Source: BOG-938 sp035524315 (lineage in GTDB: Bacteria; Pseudomonadota; Alphaproteobacteria; Caulobacterales; Caulobacteraceae). Taken from it: 62,022 nt of DNA. Positions 17,635-26,275 of this stretch are shown piece after piece. Location: NCBI GenBank assembly GCA_035524315.1, contig DATKPD010000032.1:1-62022 (forward strand). Direction: 5' to 3'. The notes below the pieces were generated by a model. That model worked only from the letters and a program-made list of their open reading frames with translations. It did no database searches and had not been told where the DNA came from. The first letter of the stretch is position 1. The number at the start of each line of letters is the position of its first letter. Position numbers and translations under genes: made by a program.

Positions 17635-18219
17635 TCACCTTACCGTGCTCAACCTCTCGGACTCGTCGAGGATGGAGCGCATGGCGTCGCCGGCGGGCGC
17701 GCCGTCACGGTCGTAACTGCCGTTGGCCAGCACCGCTTGCAGCGCCTTGCGCGCACGGCTGACCCGGCTCTTGACCGTACCGACCGCGCAACCGCAGATG
17801 TCCGCCGCTTCTTCGTAGGCAAAACCACCGGCGCCGACCAGGATCAAGGCTTCCCTCTGCTCGGCGGGCAGCATGGCCAGGCTCAGGCGCAGTTCGTCCA
17901 AAGCCACCTGTGCTTCGGGATTGTCCACCGCGACCAAGGTGCGTTCGGCGGCGTCCTGGTCCAGCTGGGTCGATCGCCACGACCGGCGCCGCTCGGAATA
18001 GAACTGGTTGCGCAGGATCATGAAGGTCCATGCCTTCATGTTGGTGCCCATTTGGAAGCTGGCGCGGGCGTCCCACGCCTTGAGCATGGCCTCCTGGGCC
18101 AGATCGTCGGCCTGGGTGGCGTCGCCCGTCAGACTGCGGGCGAAGGCACGCAGATGGGGAATGAGGCCAACCAGCTGCGCTTTGAATTCGGCGTCGCTAC
18201 GAGCCTGGGCGTCAGTCAT
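17635..18219 (-). CDS. sigT: EcfG-type sigma factor SigT of the general stress response
   Basis: A 194-residue ECF sigma factor with region 2 (LRAFARSLTGDATQADDLAQEAMLKAW) and region 4 (LPAEQREALILVGAGGFAYEEAADICGCAVGTVKSRVSRAR), the EcfG/ECF15 pattern. It directs RNA polymerase to GGAAC-N16-CGTT promoters under stress when released from NepR. The ATG at 18219 lies inside the end of nepR (8-bp overlap), giving translational coupling. An in-frame upstream ATG would overlap nepR further. The nepR promoter at 18458-18482 probably drives it, giving autoregulation. Confidence 0.95.
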   Translation of the reverse strand: MTDAQARSDAEFKAQLVGLIPHLRAFARSLTGDATQADDLAQEAMLKAWDARASFQMGTNMKAWTFMILRNQFYSERRRSWRSTQLDQDAAERTLVAVDNPEAQVALDELRLSLAMLPAEQREALILVGAGGFAYEEAADICGCAVGTVKSRVSRARKALQAVLANGSYDRDGAPAGDAMRSILDESERLSTVR

Positions 18220-18406
18220 CGCTTCCACCCGCCGCACTACCGTCTGCGCGACGTAGGATATCAAGAAATTCGTCCGGGACGGGCTCGCTGACCACTTCGT
18301 CGAACATCTGACGAAGCTTCACGCCGATGGCCTGCTGCCGCAACCGCGCTTCATCGACGACTGGGTCGCTCTTGCGCCGCGGCTGGTAAGGCTTGTGCTC
18401 AATCAT
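18212..18406 (-). CDS. nepR: Anti-sigma factor NepR
   Basis: A 64-residue protein. After a basic lead, the two NepR helices are visible: ARLRQQAIGVKLRQMFDEVV and PVPDEFLDILRRA. NepR holds SigT inactive until phosphorylated PhyR captures it. The start chosen is the ATG at 18406; ten residues upstream is another in-frame start without support. It is the first gene of the nepR-sigT-phyK run and overlaps sigT. An EcfG-type promoter lies 52 bp upstream. Confidence 0.93.
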   Translation of the reverse strand: MIEHKPYQPRRKSDPVVDEARLRQQAIGVKLRQMFDEVVSEPVPDEFLDILRRADGSAAGGSDD

Positions 18407-18457
18407 TTTATCTCGCCGCTCGGGCGACCGCCCCATGGTGACCTCGAATGGTGTGCA

Positions 18458-18482
18458 AACGTCGGCTTTTGCGAAAGGTTCC
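18458..18482 (-). promoter_or_regulatory. EcfG/SigT-dependent promoter of nepR-sigT
   Basis: Read on the minus strand, GGAAC (18482-18478), a 16-bp spacer and CGTT (18461-18458) match the EcfG consensus exactly; the base after GGAAC is C, as in the extended GGAACC. It faces nepR, 52 bp away. Confidence 0.88.
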
Positions 18483-18512
18483 CAAGCTTAACCGATCCCA
18501 ACGCTTTCGTCT

Positions 18513-18537
18513 GGAACCGATGTTGGAAAGATGCGTT
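18513..18537 (+). promoter_or_regulatory. EcfG/SigT-dependent promoter of phyR
   Basis: GGAAC (18513-18517), a 16-bp spacer and CGTT (18534-18537) match the EcfG consensus exactly. It points to phyR with about 100 bp of leader and is back to back with the nepR promoter. Confidence 0.88.
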
Positions 18538-18637
18538 TCCTATCTTGGCTGTGGCGCGCATCTGTGCGCCCGTTTCACGGCGCGCCGTCCGCAAGGCCCG
18601 GCCGCCTCAATCCATCGCCTCGTCGGGGAGGTCTTAC

Positions 18638-19435
18638 TTGAGTTTGCTCTCGCGCTTCGCGCCTCATCTGCCCTACCTGCGCCGCTACGCGCGCGCCCTC
18701 ACGGGCGACCAGACCACCGCCGATAAATATGTGCGCGTAACGCTGGAGGCCCTGGCCGCCGGCGAGCGTCAGGCCCTGGCGGGCCTGCCGCCACGCGCCG
18801 CGCTGTATCACGCCTTCCACGCCATCTGGTGCACCAGCGGCGCCCAACTTGAAACGCCGGACGACGACGTGCAGACCTCGACCGATCCGTCGCGCCGCCT
18901 CCTGCGGATCGCCCCGCGTTCGCGCCAGGCGTTCCTGCTGACCGCCCTGGAAGGCTTCACGCTCAGCGAGACTGGCCAGATTCTCGAGGCCGACTTCGAT
19001 GAGGTCGAAAGCCTGATCGCCGAGGCCCAGGCCGACATCGACGCCGAACTGGCCACCGATGTGCTGATCATCGAGGACGAGCCGGTGATCGCAGCCGACA
19101 TCGAGGCCCTGGTGCGCGAGCTCGGGCACCAGGTGTCGGATATCGCCGCCACCCGGCGCGAGGCGACCGACGCGGTGGCGCGCAAACTGCCCGGCCTGGT
19201 CCTGGCTGATATTCAGTTGGCGGACGGTTCCTCGGGAATAGACGCGGTCAAGGACATCCTGGCCCGTGAAAGCGTTCCGGTGATCTTCATCACCGCCTTC
19301 CCCGAGCGTCTGCTGACCGGGGAGCGGCCCGAGCCGACCTTCCTCATCACCAAGCCGTTCCAGCCCGAGACGGTCAAGGCCGCCATCGGCCAGGCGCTGT
19401 TCTTCCATCCCCTGCGGGCGCGGGTCGCGGCTTGA
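18638..19435 (+). CDS. phyR: PhyR anti-anti-sigma response regulator
   Basis: A 265-residue protein joining an N-terminal sigma-like domain (about 1-130) to a C-terminal receiver. The receiver has IIEDE acidic residues near 145, phosphoacceptor Asp191 (LADIQLADG), Thr219 (FITAFPE) and Lys239 (ITKPF). On phosphorylation the sigma-like domain binds NepR and frees SigT. The start is TTG at 18638, supported by GGGGAGG (18625-18631) six bases upstream and by normal family length. It is transcribed divergently from nepR. Confidence 0.95.
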   Translation: MSLLSRFAPHLPYLRRYARALTGDQTTADKYVRVTLEALAAGERQALAGLPPRAALYHAFHAIWCTSGAQLETPDDDVQTSTDPSRRLLRIAPRSRQAFLLTALEGFTLSETGQILEADFDEVESLIAEAQADIDAELATDVLIIEDEPVIAADIEALVRELGHQVSDIAATRREATDAVARKLPGLVLADIQLADGSSGIDAVKDILARESVPVIFITAFPERLLTGERPEPTFLITKPFQPETVKAAIGQALFFHPLRARVAA

Positions 19436-19764
19436 ACCAAGGTCTGCGCAGCACGATGGCGGCGGCGGCCTGCGGGCTGCTGTGCGCCGTCGCGCCCGCC
19501 CTCGCGCCTGCGGCCAGCGCCCAGCCGACCGACGCCGCGGCGCAAGCCGGGCCGCAACCCGGCCAAAAGCTCAAGGACTCCGGCGGCGCCTCGGTCGGCC
19601 AGATCGAGAGGGTCGTGCCGGGCCCCGATGGCCGCCCGCGCCAGATCGAGGTTCGCATCGCCGGCCAGCTGCGCGTGCTGCCCATCGCCGGCCTGACCCG
19701 CTCGGGCGACGCCTGGGCCAGCGTGCTGAGCCGCGCTGAACTGGAAGCGCTGCCGGGGTCCTGA
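19432..19764 (+). CDS. Small exported protein, possibly PRC-barrel-like
   Basis: A 110-residue protein with a signal peptide (STMAAAACGLLCAVAPALAPAAS, likely cleaved near 31) and a short beta-rich region. The stretch SVGQIERVVPGPDGRPRQIEV resembles a PRC-barrel repeat. The TTG start at 19432 overlaps the phyR stop, so it is probably co-transcribed and stress-induced; an ATG at 19456 is an alternative. Function is unknown, and the PRC resemblance is weak. Confidence 0.6.
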   Translation: MNQGLRSTMAAAACGLLCAVAPALAPAASAQPTDAAAQAGPQPGQKLKDSGGASVGQIERVVPGPDGRPRQIEVRIAGQLRVLPIAGLTRSGDAWASVLSRAELEALPGS

Positions 19765-19823
19765 CCGCAGCGGTTGGCCGCGCGTCGCCAAAACGCCCGC
19801 TCAAAAAATATCGAGAAACTGCC

Positions 19824-19848
19824 GGAACCCCTGGCGCGTGAACGTGTT
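19824..19848 (+). promoter_or_regulatory. Near-consensus EcfG-type promoter ahead of a candidate sRNA
   Basis: GGAAC (19824-19828, extended GGAACC), a 16-bp spacer and TGTT (19845-19848) differ from the EcfG consensus only at the first -10 base. No coding gene lies downstream on this strand, but a strong nested hairpin begins at 19857, about where transcription would start. Confidence 0.6.
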
Positions 19849-19853
19849 CTCTA

Positions 19854-20028
19854 TTTGCGGAGGCGGCGACGCCCCCCGACCCAGGCCGGAACATCCCGGC
19901 CTGCCGCCTCCGCGCCCCTCCCCTTTCCAACGCTAACTATCCAAAGCGGCCACGGCCCATAGGTCGTCGCCTGCGCCTGATCCAGAGCGCATGAAAAAGG
20001 CGCGCCCCGAAGCCCGGGGCGCGCCTTG
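19854..20028 (+). ncRNA. gsrN: Candidate GsrN-like general-stress small RNA (3' end uncertain)
   Basis: A predicted transcript from the EcfG-like promoter would begin with a hairpin. GCGGAGGCGGC (19857-19867) pairs with GCCGCCTCCGC (19903-19913), with an inner stem CAGGCCGG/CCGGCCTG (19882-19903) and an exposed run of six C residues (19872-19877). From memory, C. crescentus GsrN is a SigT-dependent sRNA whose 5' stem-loop exposes a C-rich target-pairing loop; homologues are often found near the general stress response genes. The 3' end is not clear. The hairpin at 19999-20025 is a better terminator for sodB, but could stop this RNA too. Confidence 0.55.
19994..20025 (-). terminator. Rho-independent terminator of sodB
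   Basis: On the minus strand CGGGGCGCGCC is not interrupted: an 11-bp perfect stem (20025-20015 with 20009-19999, loop of 5) is followed by five T residues (plus-strand A run 19994-19998). It lies 37 bp past the sodB stop. Confidence 0.88.
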
Positions 20029-20062
20029 AATTCACGCTTGGCCTCGATCCGCCGAGGCGGCG

Positions 20063-20683
<621 letters not shown>

Positions 20684-20720
20684 CGGGCAACTCCACGGGC
20701 GGCGCCCGGGGAGGGGCCCG

Positions 20721-21131
20721 CTATGATTTCGGCTTGGACGGACGCTTCTGGTTGAGGAGCGTCTTAACAACGCCAACAAGCACAGCCGGGTTGCGGACCG
20801 CAAGGGCCGCGGCGGCCACCACAGCGCCGGCCGACACGATGGGCCGCTCGCGCGCCAGGCCGATCACCTGGTCAACCAACGACGGAGCGTCCGGCCCGTT
20901 GGCGCGCTTGTAGGCCCGGCGCATCTGCGACGCCTGTAGGCCGGCGGCAAGGGCGACCACGGCGATCAGCAGGCCCGCGCCGGCGCACACAGCAGCGGCC
21001 GCGCCGGCGGGACCGAGATAGACGCGCACCCAGGCGTAAAGCGCGAAGGCGGCGGCGAACACCATCACCGCCGACGCCGCCAGTATGGCGGAGGCCGCCA
21101 CCAGGGCGAAGACGATCTTGCGAACGATCAA
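20721..21131 (-). CDS. YqjE/DUF1469-like membrane protein
   Basis: A 136-residue protein with two strong transmembrane segments (about 5-33 and 41-66), a polar middle, and a third hydrophobic stretch near 98-112 before a basic tail. The layout, and the partner gene immediately upstream, resemble the yqjD-yqjE pair, where YqjE is a holin-like DUF1469 protein. The gap to the upstream gene is 5 bp, so they are co-transcribed. Role unknown; envelope-stress membrane organisation is an inference. Confidence 0.6.
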   Translation of the reverse strand: MIVRKIVFALVAASAILAASAVMVFAAAFALYAWVRVYLGPAGAAAAVCAGAGLLIAVVALAAGLQASQMRRAYKRANGPDAPSLVDQVIGLARERPIVSAGAVVAAAALAVRNPAVLVGVVKTLLNQKRPSKPKS

Positions 21132-21136
21132 GAGCG

Positions 21137-21427
21137 CTACCGGGCCAGCAGGAAGCCGAGGACGAACCCGACGCCCAAGGCGGTCAGGGCCGCCTGGACC
21201 GGCTTTTCCTTGATCTTGGTCACCAGGTACTCCTGCGCCGTGTCGAGCTTCTCGCTGGCGTAGTCGGCGTACTGGCGCGGATCGACGCCGATGGTGTCGA
21301 AGCGGTCCTGAACCGCCGCTCCGGCGCGCTTGGCCAGATCGTTGATCGCGCGGCCGGTTTCGGCGGCGGCTTCGGTGGTGGCCTTGTGGGCGTCTTCGAG
21401 AGACGGGCGAGGCTGCTTGGCGGGCAT
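21137..21427 (-). CDS. DUF883 (ElaB/YqjD-like) membrane-anchored protein
   Basis: A 96-residue protein. A long amphipathic helical region (TTEAAAETGRAINDLAKRAG) is followed by a C-terminal hydrophobic anchor (AALTALGVGFVLGFLLAR). This is the plan of DUF883 proteins such as YqjD and ElaB, tail-anchored proteins that bind ribosomes in stationary phase in E. coli. The ATG at 21427 is preferred over a longer arginine-rich extension. It is first in a two-gene unit with the YqjE-like gene. Confidence 0.7.
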   Translation of the reverse strand: MPAKQPRPSLEDAHKATTEAAAETGRAINDLAKRAGAAVQDRFDTIGVDPRQYADYASEKLDTAQEYLVTKIKEKPVQAALTALGVGFVLGFLLAR

Positions 21428-21582
21428 GGACGGCTCCGTGACAGGACAGGGCGCATTATCGCCCGCCAGAGGTAAACGCCAAGCCCAATCTGGCGCACGC
21501 TTTTGCGACGACCCGGGCCAGGGCGCGGCCAATGGACCATCCCACTCTTGCCTCGAGGCGCGTTTGTTTCTACCGACGCGGC

Positions 21583-22209
21583 ATGGTCCAGCAACTCCTG
21601 ATCAACAATCGCGCCTGGTCGCAGGGCAAGATCGACAACGATCCGGCCTTCTTCCACCGCCTGGTGGGCCAGCAGGCTCCCCTCTACCTGTGGATCGGCT
21701 GCGCCGACAGCCGCGTGCCCGCCAACGAGATCGTCGGCCTGGATCCGGGCGAGATGTTCGTCCACCGCAACGTGGCCAACATGGCCCCGCCGCAGGACGC
21801 CAATTATCTGTCGGTGCTGCAGTACGCGGTCGAGGTGCTCAAGGTTCAGCATATCCTGGTGGTGGGTCACTACGGCTGTGGCGGCGTGGCCGCGGCGGTC
21901 GATGGCGAGCGCCACGGTCTGATCGACCACTGGCTGCACCCCATCCGCCAGACCTTCGAGGAGCACCGCCACGAGCTGGAGGCGCTGGACGTCACGGCGC
22001 GCCACGATCGACTGTGCGAGCTGAACGTGATGCAGCAGGTGCACAACGTCGCCTCAGACGTGATCGTGCAGGACGCCTGGAAGCGCGGGCAGCCGCTGAA
22101 GGTGCACGGCTGGGTCTATTCGCTGGCGAACGGTCTGGTGACCGACTTGCAGGCGACCATCGCCTGCAAGGCCGACTACGACCGCACCATCAGGCCGTCT
22201 GACGACTGA
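21583..22209 (+). CDS. can: Beta-class carbonic anhydrase
   Basis: A 208-residue beta-carbonic anhydrase. Zinc ligands and the Asp-Arg dyad are visible as WIGCADSRVP (Cys40 and Asp42) and VVGHYGCGG (His96 and Cys99). It interconverts CO2 and bicarbonate in the cytoplasm. The ATG at 21583 (MVQQLLINNRAWSQ) gives the usual family start; an in-frame ATG 51 bp earlier adds an atypical cysteine/arginine-rich lead. It stands divergent from the DUF883 pair. Confidence 0.93.
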   Translation: MVQQLLINNRAWSQGKIDNDPAFFHRLVGQQAPLYLWIGCADSRVPANEIVGLDPGEMFVHRNVANMAPPQDANYLSVLQYAVEVLKVQHILVVGHYGCGGVAAAVDGERHGLIDHWLHPIRQTFEEHRHELEALDVTARHDRLCELNVMQQVHNVASDVIVQDAWKRGQPLKVHGWVYSLANGLVTDLQATIACKADYDRTIRPSDD

Positions 22210-22336
22210 TCGGCGGCGGCGCGGCCTGTCGCGGCGCGCTTTAACCGCCGATATGGAATTTCCTTCTCAATTCGGCCGCATCCGTGTGTAACTTTCGCGC
22301 GTTGAAGGGCGGACGTGGGAAGCGACGAGGTAGGCC

Positions 22337-22915
22337 TTGGTTAGAATGTGGCGCGAACTGACGACAGTGACGGGCGCGGGCGTCGCCGCCGTGGCCTTGA
22401 TCGCCACGAGCGCGCCCGCCGCCTGGGCTGACCCAACCGACCCGCCCAATCCGCAAAAGCCGGTCGACATGCAGCGCCTGGCCGGGCGCTGGTATGAAGT
22501 GGCCCGCGTGCCCAACCTGGCCGAGAGCGACTGTCCCTTCGCCACCACCGACTGGGACCCCCAGCCGAACGGCAAGTTCAAGGTCACCCAGGTCTGCTCC
22601 AAGAGCGCTTCGGGCCCGCCCGGACGCACCATCCACGCCACCGCCGATCCGCTCGACCCCTCGAGCAACACCAAGTGGCGCATGAACTATTTCGGCGGCC
22701 TGATCCGGCGCGACTATTGGGTGCTGGACTATGCGCCGGACGACAGCTGGGTGATCCTCGGCATGCCGGGTCCCAAGCACTATGTGTGGATCCTGGCGCG
22801 CCAGCCAGTCCAGCCCCAGGCCCAGCGCGAGCAGGTGGTGCAGAAGATCGCCGCCCTGGGCTATGACGCCAGCCGCCTGGTGTTTCCGGTCATGCTGGCC
22901 TCGCGCGGCGGCTAG
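22337..22915 (+). CDS. Lipocalin (Blc-like), exported
   Basis: A 192-residue protein with a signal peptide (VAAVALIATSAPAAWA, cleavage near 32) and a bacterial lipocalin domain: first signature GRWYEVARVPN, then ESDCPFATTDWDPQ and the later RDYWVLDYAPDDSWVILG. Blc-type lipocalins bind lysophospholipids or other lipids at the envelope. There is no lipobox cysteine at the cleavage site, so it is probably soluble and periplasmic. The start is TTG at 22337 with AGGTAGG upstream, or ATG at 22346. Confidence 0.88.
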   Translation: MVRMWRELTTVTGAGVAAVALIATSAPAAWADPTDPPNPQKPVDMQRLAGRWYEVARVPNLAESDCPFATTDWDPQPNGKFKVTQVCSKSASGPPGRTIHATADPLDPSSNTKWRMNYFGGLIRRDYWVLDYAPDDSWVILGMPGPKHYVWILARQPVQPQAQREQVVQKIAALGYDASRLVFPVMLASRGG

Positions 22916-22976
22916 TGGCCGCGCGCGCCGCGCGACAAGCATGGCGCCCGAGCCGGCGAGCGCCTATCATCGTCAG

Positions 22977-23177
22977 ATGGAATCCTCGGCTGAGATCCGC
23001 GAGCGCTGGCGTTATCTGCGCGACCTGCTGACCGAACAGCTCGAACGGTTTCAGAGCGGCGCGCTCCAGCTGCATTCCCACGACCTCAACATCAGCCCAG
23101 ACGTCATCATCCGGCTGAAACGCGAGATCCGGGATTTCGACCAGATGATCGCCCGAAGCGAAGCGCGCGACAGCTGA
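22977..23177 (+). CDS. Small hypothetical protein
   Basis: A 66-residue, charged, probably helical protein (EIRERWRYLRDLLTEQLERF and RLKREIRDFDQMIARSE suggest two coiled helices). No family is recognised. The start could be the ATG at 22941 or 22977; neither has a strong ribosome-binding site. It lies between the lipocalin gene and mmcB on the same strand and could be translated with them. Confidence 0.5.
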   Translation: MESSAEIRERWRYLRDLLTEQLERFQSGALQLHSHDLNISPDVIIRLKREIRDFDQMIARSEARDS

Positions 23178-23239
23178 CCGTCGGGCGAAGAGCCCGTTCA
23201 GGACTTGCGCTAAGAACGAAAGATGAACAGGATGGGCCG

Positions 23240-23677
23240 GTGGAAACCCTGGTCCTCACCGCCCTGTCGCGCCCCCAGACCACCGGCGCGGTCACGCGCG
23301 GGGCGGCGCGGCTGATGATCGACCTGGGCTATGCGCCGCTGCTCGAAGTGGGCCTGCCCAACGGGCGGCGGGCCGACGTGATGGCCCTGGGCCCCAAGGG
23401 CCAATTCGTGATCTGCGAGGTCAAGTCGGGGCCCGAGGACTTCCGCACCGACCGCAAGTGGCATGAGTATGGGCCCTATTGCGACGCGTTCTACTTTGCC
23501 GTGGCCCCCGCCTTTCCCCAGGCCATCCTGCCGCAGGAGCCCGGCCTGATCGTGGCCGACGGCTTTGGCGGGGCGATCGTAAGACCCTCGCCCGAGGCGA
23601 GCCTGGCGCCCGCGCGGCGCAAGGCGCTGACCGTCGGCTTCGGCCGTCTGGCCGCGTGGCGGACGCTGGAGGGCTAG
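23240..23677 (+). CDS. mmcB: MmcB-family DNA repair protein
   Basis: A 145-residue nuclease-like protein with the core motifs of the MmcB family: GAARLMIDLGYAPLLEVGLPNGRRADVMALG and CEVKSGPEDFRTDRKW, a PD-(D/E)xK-like set (Asp of RADV, E-V-K). In C. crescentus MmcB is SOS-independent, under cell-cycle/damage control, and acts with the ImuABC mutasome pathway. The start is GTG at 23240. It converges with the large gene at 23679, with one base between the stops. Confidence 0.88.
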   Translation: METLVLTALSRPQTTGAVTRGAARLMIDLGYAPLLEVGLPNGRRADVMALGPKGQFVICEVKSGPEDFRTDRKWHEYGPYCDAFYFAVAPAFPQAILPQEPGLIVADGFGGAIVRPSPEASLAPARRKALTVGFGRLAAWRTLEG

Positions 23678-23678
23678 C

Positions 23679-25379
23679 TCAGGCCGCGCTCAGCAGGGGC
23701 CGCAGACGTTCGACCAGCTCGGGTGCGCGCACCAGGGCGGCGCGGGTGTCCGGGTCGCGGGCGAGCTTCAGCACCGCCTGGCGCGCCTTGGCCGACGCCG
23801 GGCCCGAAGGACAGGCCTCGGCGAGGGCCATGCGCAGGAGCAAGGTCATCCGCTGCACTGGCGGGACTCCCACGCGCATGATCTGATCGACCATCTGCGA
23901 GTCCGCCTCGACCAGCCCGCCGATCTCGCCCAGGCGGGCGACCACCAGGTCGCGTTCGGCCTCGGGCATCTCGATGCGCAGCACCATGCGTTGAAGCTCG
24001 GCCAGCACCGCCAGCCGCTGGCTCGGCGCCTCGCGCGGATCGCGCATGTCCTTCTCGAAGCGTAAGGCGGTGACCGCGCCGATCAGCCACTGCCCGGCCT
24101 GGCGCTTGTTGGCGGGTCCGGTCACGTTCTCGGCCACGCGAATCAGGGCGCGCACCTCGTCGGGCGGGTTCTGCGCGGCGGCAGCAGCGGCGGACACGAA
24201 TTCCGAGCCCACCAGCATGCGCGAGCGCTCGATGAAGGCCTCGCGGATGTCGTCCACCGGCAGCAGATTCCCGGCCGCAGCGGTGAGCGTCATGGCCAGG
24301 GCGCGTAGAATGTCGATCTCGGCCTGGGCGTCGGACGGGCGCAGGCGCCGCGTGGCCTTGATCTCGGCCAGCACCTTGCGGCCGATGGCGATGCGCACGC
24401 CCTGGAAGTAGCCATCCTCGATCCAGCGCGACAGCCGCGCCGCCGCGCCGTTCAGGACGGGCATGAAGCGGCCCACGGAGGGATCGGCCCTGGCCACCAG
24501 TTCCACCACCGGGCCGGCGGCCAATCGGGTCATGGCCGCCAGGCTGCCGCCGAGGTCGAGGCTGGGCCCGAGCAGTTCCGACATGCCCTGGCGAGAGCCC
24601 ATGATCTCGCCCAGGGGCTGTTCGAGCACCTCGAACGCGAGTTTGCGCGGCTTGGGTTCGGTCGGCGCCTGGTCGGCCAGGTCGAGCAGACGCTCGATCT
24701 TGGCGCTCCAGGTCTTGGCCTCGGCCAGCGATGCGGCGACGCCGCCGCCGATCTTGTAGGCGCCCTCGGCGTCCTCGGCCAGCCGGCGGCAGGCGTCGGC
24801 GAAGCCGATCTTGCCGAAGTCGGCCAGGGCCCCGCCGCGACCGTCCTTGATCAGGCGGTTGATGGCGCGCTCGATCAGGGCGTTGAAGGTGCGCATCACC
24901 TCGTGCACCGACAGGCCGCGCGCCTGGGCCTCGGGAATGGCGATCTTCTGCACGGCGTGCTGCAAATCCGTGCCGCTGGCCTCCAGCTTTTCGGCCAGGT
25001 CGGGCCGGTGGAGCAGTTCGAACGGGGTCGCCTTCTGCCGGCCGAGCCAGCCCTCGAGCAGGCGCACGATGCGCTGGCGCGCGTGGACGCTGTAAAGGTC
25101 CTGGGGCGAAACGCACGCCGGGCCGGCGTCCTCCACAGGGGTCTTGCTGCGCACCGCCTCGGCCGCGCCCTTGGCCAGGATGGTCACCGAGCGATATTCG
25201 CCGGTTTCCGGGTCGCGGGTTTCCTTGGTCACGCGCACGGCCACGGCGCGGTTGTCCGCAATCAGGCTCTCGGCGAATTCGATGGCGCGGCCGCGCTCCT
25301 CGCACGCCTGTTCCAGCGTCAGCGACGAGGCGTTATTACGGCGTGCGAACACCTCGAAATGCACCAGTTCAGCATCCAT
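23679..25379 (-). CDS. Large protein of unknown function, divergent from chvI
   Basis: A 566-residue soluble, mostly helical protein, rich in Ala, Leu, Arg and Glu, with no signal peptide, membrane segment or catalytic motif I can recognise. The N-terminus (VHFEVFARRNNASSLTLEQACEERGRA) is the most distinctive part; the C-terminal 150 residues look like repeated short helices. Codon use is normal for the region, and antisense frames lack coding character. It is divergent from chvI with 157 bp between them, so both may share regulatory DNA. A scaffold or signalling role is only a guess. Confidence 0.75.
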   Translation of the reverse strand: MDAELVHFEVFARRNNASSLTLEQACEERGRAIEFAESLIADNRAVAVRVTKETRDPETGEYRSVTILAKGAAEAVRSKTPVEDAGPACVSPQDLYSVHARQRIVRLLEGWLGRQKATPFELLHRPDLAEKLEASGTDLQHAVQKIAIPEAQARGLSVHEVMRTFNALIERAINRLIKDGRGGALADFGKIGFADACRRLAEDAEGAYKIGGGVAASLAEAKTWSAKIERLLDLADQAPTEPKPRKLAFEVLEQPLGEIMGSRQGMSELLGPSLDLGGSLAAMTRLAAGPVVELVARADPSVGRFMPVLNGAAARLSRWIEDGYFQGVRIAIGRKVLAEIKATRRLRPSDAQAEIDILRALAMTLTAAAGNLLPVDDIREAFIERSRMLVGSEFVSAAAAAAQNPPDEVRALIRVAENVTGPANKRQAGQWLIGAVTALRFEKDMRDPREAPSQRLAVLAELQRMVLRIEMPEAERDLVVARLGEIGGLVEADSQMVDQIMRVGVPPVQRMTLLLRMALAEACPSGPASAKARQAVLKLARDPDTRAALVRAPELVERLRPLLSAA

Positions 25380-25536
25380 TGATGTCGCGCCGTCCCTAGC
25401 CCGGGCGCAAGGATGAGGCGTTTAAGCTTAATATCGCGTTGAGACCCGCCGTGGCCCAAACCCTCGACTTGCCTTGATCCCGTCAAAACCGGGCCTTAGT
25501 GACAAGCGGTAAGACACCGCAAACAAAAGGCGACAA

Positions 25537-26250
25537 ATGGCGAAGATCACCCTGATCGACGATGACGAGAACATCGTCGCGTCGGTCTCGATGGCCCTGG
25601 AAAGCCATGGTCACACTGTGAAGGCCTACTACGACGGCGCGTCGGGGTTGCAGGCGCTGGAGGCCGATCCGCCCGACCTGGCGATCCTCGACGTCAAGAT
25701 GCCGCGCATGGACGGCATGGAGGTGCTGCGGCGCCTGCGCCAGACCTCGGCTGTGCCTGTGATCATCCTTACCTCCAAGGACGAGGAGATCGACGAGATC
25801 CTCGGCTTCAACCTCGGGGCGGACGACTATATCCACAAGCCGTTCAGCCAGCGGCTGCTCCTGGAGCGGGTCAAGGCGGTGCTCCGGCGCGCCGGAGCGG
25901 AGGCCGAGGACGCCGCCGCCCCGCCGGGCGCCCTGCCCGCCAGCGCGCGCGCGATCAAGCGCGGCAAGCTGACCCTCGATCCGGAGCGGCATGACTGCCT
26001 GTGGGACGGTCGGCCGGTCAAGCTGACCGTGACCGAGTTTCTGCTGCTGCAGGCCCTGGCCCAGCGCCCCGGCTTCGTCAAAAGCCGGGACAACCTGATG
26101 GACGCCGCCTACGAAGATCAGGTCTATGTCGATGACCGCACCATCGACAGCCACGTCAAGCGCATGCGCAAGAAGTTCCGCCAGGTCGATGGCGAGTTCG
26201 ACGCGATCGAAACCCTCTATGGCGTGGGATACCGCTATCGCGAGTCTTAA
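25537..26250 (+). CDS. chvI: ChvI response regulator (OmpR family)
   Basis: A 237-residue OmpR/PhoB-type regulator. The receiver has LIDDDEN, phosphoacceptor Asp52 (AILDVKMP), Thr and Lys in ILTSKDE and HKPFS, and the C-terminal winged helix begins near 145. With ChvG it controls envelope, acid and osmotic stress responses in alphaproteobacteria. AAAGGCG precedes the ATG. chvG follows at once, and the hprK-EIIA-HPr genes form the tail of the same run. Confidence 0.93.
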   Translation: MAKITLIDDDENIVASVSMALESHGHTVKAYYDGASGLQALEADPPDLAILDVKMPRMDGMEVLRRLRQTSAVPVIILTSKDEEIDEILGFNLGADDYIHKPFSQRLLLERVKAVLRRAGAEAEDAAAPPGALPASARAIKRGKLTLDPERHDCLWDGRPVKLTVTEFLLLQALAQRPGFVKSRDNLMDAAYEDQVYVDDRTIDSHVKRMRKKFRQVDGEFDAIETLYGVGYRYRES

Positions 26251-26275
26251 AGCCAAAGCCGCCAGCGCCAAGGCG

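Noticed and set aside
19774..19962. 62-codon plus-strand frame covering the candidate sRNA
   Set aside because: It needs a non-ATG start without a ribosome-binding site and encodes an Arg/Pro-rich product; the nested hairpins explain the sequence better.
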